15,271 nt of DNA from Fragilaria radians (taxonomy: Eukaryota; Bacillariophyta; Fragilariophyceae; Fragilariales; Fragilariaceae). The stretch is taken from NCBI GenBank assembly GCA_900642245.1, contig CAAAJI010000183.1, positions 1-15,271 on the forward strand. Reading direction: 5' to 3'. Positions within the stretch are counted from its first letter, which is position 1; every line of letters starts with the position of its first letter. The position numbers and the translations under genes are program-made. Shown piece by piece: positions 7,395-15,271 of the stretch. The notes below the pieces were generated by a model, which worked only from the letters and a program-made list of their open reading frames with translations, ran no database searches and was not told the origin of the DNA.

Positions 7395-8169
7395 GGAATA
7401 AACATCAACAAATTGAATTTATTTTTTTAATTTTCGAGGAAAAAATGGGCTTCGCGTTTTGCGTCACAATATTACTGCAATGTATCGCAGTGTCTATTTA
7501 GAATAATAGGCTTGACGTGTCAAAAAAGAATTGTTGCCACAATACTTTCGAACTTTGGCACAATTCAAAGGTGAGAATCGTATCGGGATTCAAAAAGTAT
7601 TGTGGCCACAATTCTTTTTCACAAAGAAACCAGGGAAATGTGAGTTTTTTGCAGTACTTGAGACAATTAATATTGATTGAAGGCATAGGCCAACAGAGAT
7701 CTTTTCATGGATCACAAAATGGCAGTAACATCCATATGCTTTACTATTGCAAATTCATATTTAATTTATGCAGAAGATTATTATTGCCAAAAATTGTAGT
7801 TGGGAAATTACTGTCTTTATCATCACCAATTTGATCCCCCTTGTTTTCCCCTTTACACGCTCATTGTTCAAACATACTGCAATTCTGACATTTCTCTTTG
7901 AATTGTCCACAAAGCAATTCCTAAATATGCTTCTTTCATTATCCTTCACTGACTTTGTATCAAGTTGATAGAGCTAAAGACTTGACTTGTCTCTAATCTA
8001 ATCAATGGTAAAAGGGGTTTGTCCTTGTCCCCAATAGTGCTTGGTTATATTTTTGTACAGCTGTTTTCTAAAAGAAGTTGGCTTCTGATATTCAAAACAT
8101 ATTATTTCATCAAAAATACACTTAGGTGGTTTGCCACAAGGAGGGCATGCTGACAGATTGAAACACTCA
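7395..8169. other. AT-rich intergenic spacer
   Basis: Several short open frames on both strands (for example 7517-7834 +, 7761-7949 -) have no motif and no support. The only clear structure is the foldback at 7523-7619. Confidence 0.5.
7523..7619. repeat. Foldback with 26-bp arms (one mismatch) and 45-nt loop
   Basis: The left arm 7523-7548 (AAAAAGAATTGTTGCCACAA...) and right arm 7594-7619 are reverse complements except at one position. The core of the right arm, TTGTGGCCACAA (7600-7611), is itself a perfect palindrome. It could be a miniature inverted-repeat element or encode a hairpin RNA. No target duplication was identified. Confidence 0.75.
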
Positions 8170-8745
8170 CATTCACTAGAATGCTTATTTCACCATCTGA
8201 ACAGCTAAAAATCATTTTTTCACAAATGTCTTGTACTGTTTTGGATAGCATCCTTAATGGTGCATATATCTTAACATTGTGAGGTTATAGGGACATCAGC
8301 AGAGTTCATCCAAGGCATGTGCAATGGTATCAAGCCAATGGAAATCAAGAAATGCCCAAATCATTTTGACTTAATAACGTGAAGGGGATTTTCAAAGACA
8401 CAATTTCCAAAGATTTATTGAGGCACATCTCCAGTATTCTACAGATATTGGGATAGATCAATCATGTTGGCTACTTTAGGTGTGCAAATGTGCGTATCAA
8501 CGATTGGGAGTGAAAGTCTATGGAGAAACCAGTACATTGGATGATATTTTCTCACATTGATGAACGTTTTCAAATTCTCTCAACTGCAAATGATCTGATG
8601 TGGACTAAAGGGTCAATGTCATGCAAAAGACTCAAAATAAGATAAACATCTTTGCTATGGTGTCTTTGAATCAATGAAGGATGGGACTCACATCAAAAAT
8701 GTAGTTCAAAAGGTCTGCATTCGCTTGCAAATTTCATGAAAAGTC
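8170..8745 (+). pseudogene. Decayed relic of the 2-hydroxyacid dehydrogenase at 1533-2660
   Basis: No open frame survives, but the DNA follows the intact gene in order. CATTGTGAGGTTATAGGGA (8274) matches 1880. AATAACGTGAAGGGGATTTT (8371) matches the codons for TNMRGIF. TTGGCTACTTTAGGTGTG matches the GVGEIG strand region, with the glycine motif partly deleted. GATGTGGACTAAAGGGTCAA (8597) matches DVDYWVN with TAT changed to TAA. GTGTCTTTGAATCAATGAAG matches GVFESMR. The left limit is vague (about 8170, clear from 8227). Similarity fades at about 8745, three bases before the kinase stop codon, so codons 3' of about residue 310 are missing. The catalytic Glu and His regions are absent. This is the counterpart of the intact gene in a duplicated segment. 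Confidence 0.85.
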
Positions 8746-8747
8746 CC

Positions 8748-9983
8748 TTATGGATTTGTTTGTAAGTCACGTAACAATGACAATAGGGTTTGCAAACCAA
8801 ATTGGTATCCTACATCACCACCGGGTTGGCATCGGACATGACAAAAATCAATCATTCGGACAGTAGCAGCATTCCAATCTAATGCTCCGTCGTAGACCAT
8901 CAATATGGAACTGGAATAAAAGGCCAAAGATGAGTTTGTTTGAAATATAGTATGCAATTCTGATACTTGGGACTCAATATGAGATATCACATCCATCCGA
9001 AGAGATTTTGTATCATCCTGTCGTAAAAAGTAGGTTCTTAATGCATCCCGAAGCTCCTTACGAGTCGTCAAGGATCGCCCAAATGGTTTGTCCCAATATC
9101 GATAACCTTTGCTATCAGCATCTGGATGCCATGGATCATACTTTCGCATCCCCACGATTCGAATCCCAAATGTCTGTTGATATATGCCATACTTCTTCCA
9201 TTCCTTTTCTTGTTTTTCTCGTGAGCAGTTGGGTTCGAATGTTTGTGTTCCTATTTTCAGGTCCAAGATACAAGGATATTGAAATGTAGAAGTAATGTCG
9301 TGTAATACAATATACCTTGCTTCTGTTAAGAAGGTATCGGATTTGATGGTTGTTGCTTCTACGATGCCATAATATGGTGCTGTGAAGTTGATCAATCGAC
9401 GCAAAAATTCCAAATTGTGTTTTATAGTATTGAAAGATTCTTGATCGACCAGCTTCGATTTGGCAACAATAGGATCAAACCAAAATATCGAATAAGAGAT
9501 TCGATCCTCTATAGTCACATTGTCGGTTCGATATAACATCCTTATAAGTCTATTATTCCATTCATCTTTCGGAAGTGAAGAAATATTCATGAGTTCATAA
9601 AATAGAACTTCTCGAAATCCACGGTTTTCCTTGGTAACCATTGGCTTTAAGATGTAATGTGGTTGCATCCTTAGCATGGGCGATTTTTTCATTCCGAAAC
9701 CTCCTACCTGATTTTCCATAGGACTCAATCTTATACATCTATCAGAATCAATCAATGATGAAGAACGATGACGAGCTGAGGAAATGATAAGATTCTCTTG
9801 ACAGTCCAAGCTTTCCATAGGAAACATTTGTAATAACGGTCCAGCAGATTGTAGCAAAAGACCATCATCAATTATTCTCTTGGCTAGAAATCTTGCTCTT
9901 CTTCGTAATCTATTCAGGATCCATATGATAACGATCCAAGACAATGAGGATGTAACCAAAAGAACTTGAAATGTATTGGACAT
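8748..9983 (-). CDS. Inositol polyphosphate kinase (IPMK/IP6K family) with N-terminal membrane anchor
   Basis: A 411-residue intact protein that should phosphorylate inositol phosphates with ATP (inositol polyphosphate multikinase, InsP6 kinase or InsP3 kinase activity; which one cannot be told). The family signature P-x-x-x-D-x-K-x-G is PCILDLKIG at 237-245. Also visible are the ATP-lobe ILKP (Lys113) and GFREVLFYELM, SSSILMVYDG (357-366) with a conserved Asp, RMIDFCHV (377-384) with the metal-binding Asp379, and a final DVGYQFGLQTLLSLL. Unusual for the family, residues 5-23 form one strongly hydrophobic helix followed by NRLRRRARF, which predicts a signal-anchor with the kinase on the cytosolic side. 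The start at 9981-9983 is the only ATG before the domain; the frame stays open upstream without ATG. It stops with TAA three bases from the dehydrogenase relic, converging on it. Confidence 0.9.
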   Translation of the reverse strand: MSNTFQVLLVTSSLSWIVIIWILNRLRRRARFLAKRIIDDGLLLQSAGPLLQMFPMESLDCQENLIISSARHRSSSLIDSDRCIRLSPMENQVGGFGMKKSPMLRMQPHYILKPMVTKENRGFREVLFYELMNISSLPKDEWNNRLIRMLYRTDNVTIEDRISYSIFWFDPIVAKSKLVDQESFNTIKHNLEFLRRLINFTAPYYGIVEATTIKSDTFLTEARYIVLHDITSTFQYPCILDLKIGTQTFEPNCSREKQEKEWKKYGIYQQTFGIRIVGMRKYDPWHPDADSKGYRYWDKPFGRSLTTRKELRDALRTYFLRQDDTKSLRMDVISHIESQVSELHTIFQTNSSLAFYSSSILMVYDGALDWNAATVRMIDFCHVRCQPGGDVGYQFGLQTLLSLLRDLQTNP

Positions 9984-11661
9984 GACAAACAAGATATCAT
10001 GGTCCTTCCTTTCGGCCAAAATCTTCGTCAAAATGGGGCCAGATTTGGATTATCCAGTATCCTTGTTGTGGTTTAGTCGTTACATGGCTAGGTTACTGTG
10101 AAGCATTGGAAAAGTCAAGGTTAGCCAATCACATAGACCCAGCCTATTATTTCCTTGTTGCATAGCTTTTCAATTTTGATCATCACAGCCCTACTTACTC
10201 TATTGCTTAAAAAAACTGGTCCTTTCCAAGTTGATTCACTCTTCTGGTATCATCTTTTCATTTAGTGGTATGAAATAAAATCCATAGAGTCTTATGGCTG
10301 TTTGAAACGCCTCTGTACATACTATTCATGAGTGATCTTCACCTACTTACAAAAACATGAAATCCGATTTCTGTCAGTTCATTGAACTAGCGGCTGCCCC
10401 TGCCACTTTTCGCTTATTTTCCAAACACTTAGTTTGCATATCAAGGACCTGATTGTACTTGTGTCCCAAGGTTGACTGCCAAAATTCACAATTTGAAGTC
10501 AAAGCAATGTCACCTTCGTAGTCGAATTTTCATGTAAACGAATTGTACATTGAGATCAAATATTGAATTTTAACCCCCTGTTGCTTGACACTCCAAAAAC
10601 AATTAACCAAACGATGTCCCCTATTTCTTCTACTAGCACATTGATTCACTGGGCTACCCTAGTATCCTCGTTTCACCGAGCTCTCTCGTATTGGATCACT
10701 GCATGAATTTATTTAGATTCAACTTAAATATTGCTACGTTCCTATGGAACACTGTCAAATTCTGATTTTTTCTCATAATGCAGCACGCAATAAGGAGAGA
10801 AATTCAATCTGGCAAGTATTCAATGCTTTTTCCTTTCAGCTCAGGTATTCCTTTTTGTTACCATTCTTTAAACTTTCTCATTCATGGCTCTCTTCAAGGC
10901 TTCAATGCTGAGATAAAGTAAGTTTTCGGTACGTTTCCGCTTTTTTTGGCTTCCAAGAAGTGTTGCATTTGACATGAAGTTGTGCCATCATTTTTATGGA
11001 TAGTCATCAAATGTTGTGACTACCCAGTTCCTTGCACATAGTGAATTTACTAATTTGTTTTCAAGATATCAACTTGACTTACCTCGTAGATAGGCTCACT
11101 TTAAAGAATTAATTCCATTCTAGCATTCTGTGACCAGCCTATATTCTCATTTCTTATAAATGGATTTCAAGTTTGGCTGCAAGCTTCATCCTTAACAACT
11201 CGCTCATTTTTTCCGTCCTGAAATGGCAAGCAAAACACATTTGACCCACACCGGTTAAAGAATTATGACTCGATAACTTGAAATGTCACTCCGACTCCCA
11301 TTTGGCTTTGTTCGTATCATTTTTTCATGAAACAGGTGAATATTCAGGGTAAATACAGCGGTAGATGGAGTGTAAACACGAATTTAACTTAATAGCCACA
11401 AAAAAAACCAAGGCTTGTTAACTTCAATGATTAAGCATACCCTACTTTTTAAATGTACTTACTTCATCTACATTCACTTTTCAATTTTTAAATGTATAAT
11501 TGACATCTCTTAATAAAAGAGCACTTATACCCTTCATGTTACTGAAGTGAAATCATTCATGCGTGGCTTAGACTTCATTGGTCATTAAACATGCATAAAG
11601 CTACATTTGACATCACTATCCACTAAAGCCTTTTGACATCATGGTCATACATTGGCAGATG
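9984..11661. other. Intergenic spacer upstream of the kinase and downstream of TRW copy 2
   Basis: About 1.7 kb without a supportable gene. The left end should hold the kinase promoter. The right part, 11296-11661, aligns loosely with 3327-3628 beside TRW copy 1 and belongs to the duplicated block. Between about 10050 and 11295 I see no counterpart elsewhere in the window, no RNA gene and no repeat of note. Confidence 0.5.
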
Positions 11662-13092
11662 TCATGGAACTTGTGCCCTTGTTGGATCAAGGAGATACCC
11701 AATCGATGAAACTTGAAGTGGAGACTGATAACGTGATGCCAGGAAATATTTCACACAGGCTCGGAATGATTCTCGTTCAGAGGCTGGGATAACCATCCAG
11801 TAACCATCACGTTGAAACCTGGGTAGTGTCATCATTCCTGCCCATCGATCTTTGAGTGCTTGACAATTGGATGATGAAACCTTTGCCGCCAAGCAGTGGT
11901 TGCATACCTGAAAACTTTCTGTTACATTGCATTGGACAAGTAATCGCGCCAATTCCCATATTTCCGGAGATAAAGGATGTGTGTTTGCAAATGACTCATA
12001 TTGAGAAGATCCTACCATTTTGTCTTCTACTAATTGATTCAGGCTTTCAGATACATTGCCATGTTGCTTCAGGTGACATCGCATGCACTGATCGAGTGGC
12101 ATAAATGTATCATTTGAGCTGACATTCACTATTAGTGGCGGAAGTATTTTGACTTGGTTGAGCTTCTCGAAGTAGATGGAATCGCTTTTCTGTCAAAAAG
12201 ATGAAATGTGTTTACCTTGTTCAGGGTTACCAGCTACACAGTCTATCCCATTTGACTCAGAATCTACATGAGTCATATCTGAATTTGAAGCATCCTTGAT
12301 TGAATATTGATCTGACACATTTCGGTCAATCTCTGCTCCATTTCGTAACTTTCTTTGTACCTCATTGCAAAAGTCATTGAAGAGTGCTCTCAAATGTGGT
12401 GGAATTGCATGACAAAAGCCATACTTCTGTATGGTTGAAAGCGAGGACTTTTCCTTCCAAAAGGATTGCAGTTGGACTGAACCTTTGCTAGTAATGAATC
12501 CATTCAAATGCGTCATAAAATCACCCTTACCATGTGAGACCTTGAGACGGGATTTTGCGACAAAAAAACCCATTTCCCTCAACTTTCGAGAAAGTTTGGG
12601 TGTATATGGCACATGAACTCGTTTTCCGCTGAGTAAACTATCTCGATATTCTTGAAAAATCACTCGTTGTTTCGGTGGTACAATGCGAATGTAGTTCTTC
12701 AAATGGAGCTTGTTTGATACTCCTGTTTGGTCTTGCTTTTCCTTCCAAATCAATTGTAGCTCATCAGATCCAATGGCTAAGACCATTTCGTTGACTTCGA
12801 CTTTTCTTAACTTTTGGCTGCATGGATTATTTGATTTAGTGTAGTGACATTTGGCAACGACTTCAGCAAGCTCCTTCCAGAGTGGATCCAAACACGTTTT
12901 TGTCTTCTGTTCTACATGCGCGTACGCGTCTTCGATAATTTGTTTCTGTTCCAATGTTTCGATACTTTCCTTCATTGTCTGTTCGACTTGGCTTGTATTG
13001 GGAAACGCAAAAGTGAACAAATCGCTATGATTAGTTAGCATCAATTGTGCCGTGCTTTTGGCAAGCAAATCTCGTGTTATAGAAGTGTTCAT
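11662..13092 (-). pseudogene. TRW protein copy 2, premature TGA after repeat B
   Basis: Same gene as 3629-5062, offset 8,030 bases at its start. One frame runs from the ATG at 13090-13092 to the TGA at 11662-11664 with a single internal stop, TGA at 12193-12195. At that codon (300) copy 1 has AGA, and one codon is missing just after. The predicted product is 299 residues with repeats A and B but without the Cys/His cluster and repeat C. The sequence beyond the stop is still in frame and well conserved, so the stop is recent or tolerated. Alternatives are a functional truncated protein or readthrough. Upstream of the ATG the frame is open only a short way and holds no other ATG, which fixes the start for both copies. 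Outside the identical tract the two copies differ by roughly 5-10% in DNA. Confidence 0.85.
12731..13031. repeat. 301-bp tract identical to 4701-5001
   Basis: Partner of the identical tract in TRW copy 1, same orientation, offset 8,030. The first differences are T/G at 12730 on the left and C/T at 13032 on the right. Confidence 0.9.
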
Positions 13093-14190
13093 TAGAATTT
13101 CGATTAGAAAGGTAAATGACCGAAAGTTAACTAAAAAGGGATTCACTTCCACAGAAACAGAGAATTTTTCAGGATTTCAGGAATTCAGGCACGCCTCCAT
13201 AAGGAGTCCTAAGAGTAATCGTGAAATTTAATTTTATTTACATGAAATCAAGGCTTATGGACACTCGAAAACAATGCAATTGAGAAGTCATCGCGGATAA
13301 ATAAAAACCGTTTAGCGCAATTCACCGATGAATCCGAGAAAAATGGATGCGTAAGCTTACGACTACAATTGGTTGAGACGTCATAGTCGTAGAAGAGAAA
13401 AAACAAAGAAATCATTTCAAGTCATTAAAAGTCCGAAGTGCCAAGGTACTTAAATCTTATCTCCGTAAGATCCATTTGGGCCAACTTATTCAACCATTAT
13501 CTTTGACTGTCGTAGAACTTTTAAATACAGGTCAAAATCTAGTTTGAATGTAAAGCTTCATCAGACCCGTATTGCTATAAAGGTTGCACCATTTTCAGCT
13601 GAGCAAAGGAACACTTAATTACCTCACTACCTAAAGATAATTGTATTTTAGAGGATACAAGAATTGAATAACAAAAAGGGGACTTTATCAAGCAAAAATT
13701 ATGTAGCCATAAAGACATTCTGATGAAAAGCAAGTTGACCTATCCAGAACACATGACAAGTTGTGAATTAAAAAATTGTTTTAGAAAATTATTGGCTGTA
13801 TATTGATTTGAAAAATCCTTTCCTGAACAGAAATCTTGAAAAAAGTCATTTATTTAATGATTCCAACTGGTGAAAAATGTTGCCTGAAAGATAAGTGCAT
13901 TAACCTTGAAACATGATCTGGTTTAGTCTAAACCTCAAAGGAGTGAAAAAATTAAAGTTTACTAGATAGCACTATTTGTGCATTAAATAATTTTTCTAAA
14001 AGATTCAACTTTCCACACCTAAAGCAATCCTAGACGATAATGCTTAATGATTTAGGTTAAGCACACTGAAATAATCTATAAAACAGATTAATTCAAGAGA
14101 TGCTATTTTGTACCAACATTTGGAGACGTCCAGTGTTGCTAGTACATGCTTATCTAGATAATTAAGGTATCAGATATATTAACACATCTA

Positions 14191-14226
14191 AAAACAACAA
14201 ATGGCAATGGTAATATTTGTTGTTTT
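14191..14226. repeat. 12-bp perfect hairpin, extendable
   Basis: AAAACAACAAAT (14191-14202) pairs with ATTTGTTGTTTT (14215-14226) across a 12-nt loop. TTAACA just outside on the left (14179-14184) pairs with TGTTAA on the right (14228-14233) beyond a bulge. A small foldback element or transcript hairpin is possible. Confidence 0.6.
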
Positions 14227-14977
14227 CTGTTAACAAACTTTAGATAATACTAAGCAAAGGTCTCAACACTTTTGGTGATAATACAAATGTGTTTCACAAA
14301 CTTTTATATCATGAAAATGTTTATCTCTATATAAAGAGTTCTCGACGCGCCTGTAGACATATTTAGAGTTTCCTATTGAGGTCAATGTTGATAATTTTGG
14401 AGTTACATGCCTTTCAAAGAATGCAACATATGGAAAGTGGACCAAACTGATAGATGCAGAATATCACTTCGTGACTTCATTGGGGATGAAATTTTTGAGG
14501 CTTATTTCAATTGACTTAGACATCGATGCAGACTTATCCGTTAGATACTTAACTCCAAAAGGTTACCGAAAAACACCAGAATCATTTCGCTGAAAGAGGA
14601 CTTACGAATCCACCGATGTATCAATAGAAGTTATAAAGGGTTTAAAGAGTAAGGGTTTATTTCCTTCCTAATTCGGATGTTGGTGAATATTTAATTTATT
14701 AACTTAAAGATAATAAGTTAGATACATTGAAATTTCTCCGTTATCTTACATACGGAAATAAAGTAAACTTTATCATGCCCCTCACAGTTAGTAATCCTTT
14801 ACGGGTGTCCATTTGATTCCCCTGACAATCCAGGAGGGCAATAAATAATATTTGAATCTGAATGCTTCAGCTGAGCTTTTTTAATACAACGCATACGCAT
14901 ATGCTATCTTGATTTTAAAGTCCTATCGATGTAGGTTAATGCTTTTCATCAATTTATACTGCTAGGTAACAAATGAC

Positions 14978-15047
14978 AGTATACATTTACTGCCTAAAGT
15001 ATACCGTTTACTTTGGTCTTGACGCTGTGACAGACTGACCAAGACCA
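14978..15047. promoter_or_regulatory. Short direct and inverted repeats upstream of the last ORF
   Basis: AGTATACATTTACT at 14978 recurs 20 bases on as AGTATACCGTTTACT (14998). Immediately after, TGGTCTTG (15014-15021) pairs with CAAGACCA (15040-15047). Their place 140-210 bases before an ATG suggests control sites, but this is inference from position only. Confidence 0.3.
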
Positions 15048-15187
15048 GGAGGAGCAACAACGGAAACTTTTACGTTTTAAGTATTTCGTTCAAGATCACA
15101 ACCATTCCGCCAATCGTGTTGTTTCTCAACTTTCTCTTGATTAATTTCGTGTGAAACCAGCCCTAAAGGGGTGGGGGCGAAATCATC

Positions 15188-15271
15188 ATGAAAGATGATA
15201 CTGATTATGGTGATGAGGCCGATTTAATTGATTCTTACTTTCTACCAGGTGGAATCTTCGATCCAGATATT
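15188..15271 (+). CDS. Start of an acidic protein of unknown function, cut by the window end
   Basis: An ATG at 15188, the first after an in-frame TAA at 15164, opens a frame that runs off the window after 28 codons. The peptide is acidic at first (KDDTDYGDEADLID) and then has LPGGIFDPD. No family is recognised. The balanced amino-acid make-up and higher GC than the spacer favour a real gene, but 28 codons are weak evidence. Confidence 0.5.
   Translation, partial: MKDDTDYGDEADLIDSYFLPGGIFDPDI

Larger units (their letters stand above)
13093..15187. other. AT-rich intergenic spacer
   Basis: The first 140 bases or so are the 5' flank shared with TRW copy 1. The rest holds no gene I can support; a 60-codon frame at 14263-14445 (-) has no motif. 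The middle (about 13550-14760) is very AT-rich. Small structures are a 12-bp palindrome CGTAAGCTTACG (13350-13361), a hairpin at 14191-14226 and repeats near 14978-15047. The far right end should carry the promoter of the gene starting at 15188. Confidence 0.5.

Noticed and set aside
9984..10031. A longer kinase starting at 10031
   Set aside because: The codon there is TTG. The first ATG in the frame is at 9981-9983.
316..12195. Reassigned TGA codon, since both the copia pol and TRW copy 2 are broken only by TGA
   Set aside because: Copia pol and both TRW copies also end in TGA at their natural ends, TRW copy 1 has AGA at the matching site, and the intact genes use standard codons. Two separate point mutations are simpler.
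14263..14445. A 60-codon minus-strand frame as a small gene
   Set aside because: It lies in very AT-rich spacer, has no motif, and has no support from neighbours or duplication.
1..15271. tRNA, rRNA, CRISPR or bacterial operon features
   Set aside because: No cloverleaf, rRNA block, regularly spaced repeats or Shine-Dalgarno-led operon was seen, and gene content is eukaryotic.

Overview
This looks like a gene-sparse, AT-rich stretch of eukaryotic nuclear genome, most likely from a diatom or another stramenopile-type microalga. That placement is an inference from three things: a Ty1/copia element whose RT/RNase H end resembles the CoDi-type elements of diatoms, intronless genes in long AT-rich spacers, and an inositol polyphosphate kinase, a eukaryotic family. 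Species cannot be named from sequence alone.

Layout. 1-744 is the 3' end of a copia pol gene with one in-frame TGA, followed by a probable polypurine tract and short LTR (765 to about 927). 1533-2660 (+) is an intact D-2-hydroxyacid dehydrogenase of the GhrA type. 3629-5062 (-) is an intact gene of unrecognised family, here named TRW, a 477-aa protein built from three degenerate copies of an 80-residue unit. 5309-6811 is a complete but dead pogo/Tigger-like DNA transposon with perfect terminal inverted repeats, TA target duplications, and a frameshifted transposase on the minus strand. 6814-8170 holds a possible Harbinger-like transposase scrap and a strong 26-bp foldback. About 8170-8745 (+) is a heavily decayed copy of the 2-hydroxyacid dehydrogenase. 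8748-9983 (-) is an intact inositol polyphosphate kinase with an N-terminal membrane anchor. 11662-13092 (-) is a second TRW copy with a premature TGA. 13153-15187 is intergenic, and a new acidic ORF starts at 15188 and runs off the end.

The main structure is an old segmental duplication. The pair dehydrogenase(+)/TRW(-) at 1533-5062 recurs in the same order and orientation at about 8170-13092. In the second copy the dehydrogenase is a relic and TRW has a premature stop. The kinase lies between them; it has no visible counterpart in the first copy. Non-coding flank on both sides of TRW is recognisably shared. Inside this 5-10% diverged duplication, 301 bases (4701-5001 = 12731-13031) are identical, which points to recent gene conversion or strong nucleotide-level constraint.

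No pathway links the intact genes. The dehydrogenase (2-oxoacid reduction) and the kinase (inositol phosphate metabolism at a membrane) are ordinary metabolic or signalling enzymes. The undescribed element is the TRW family.
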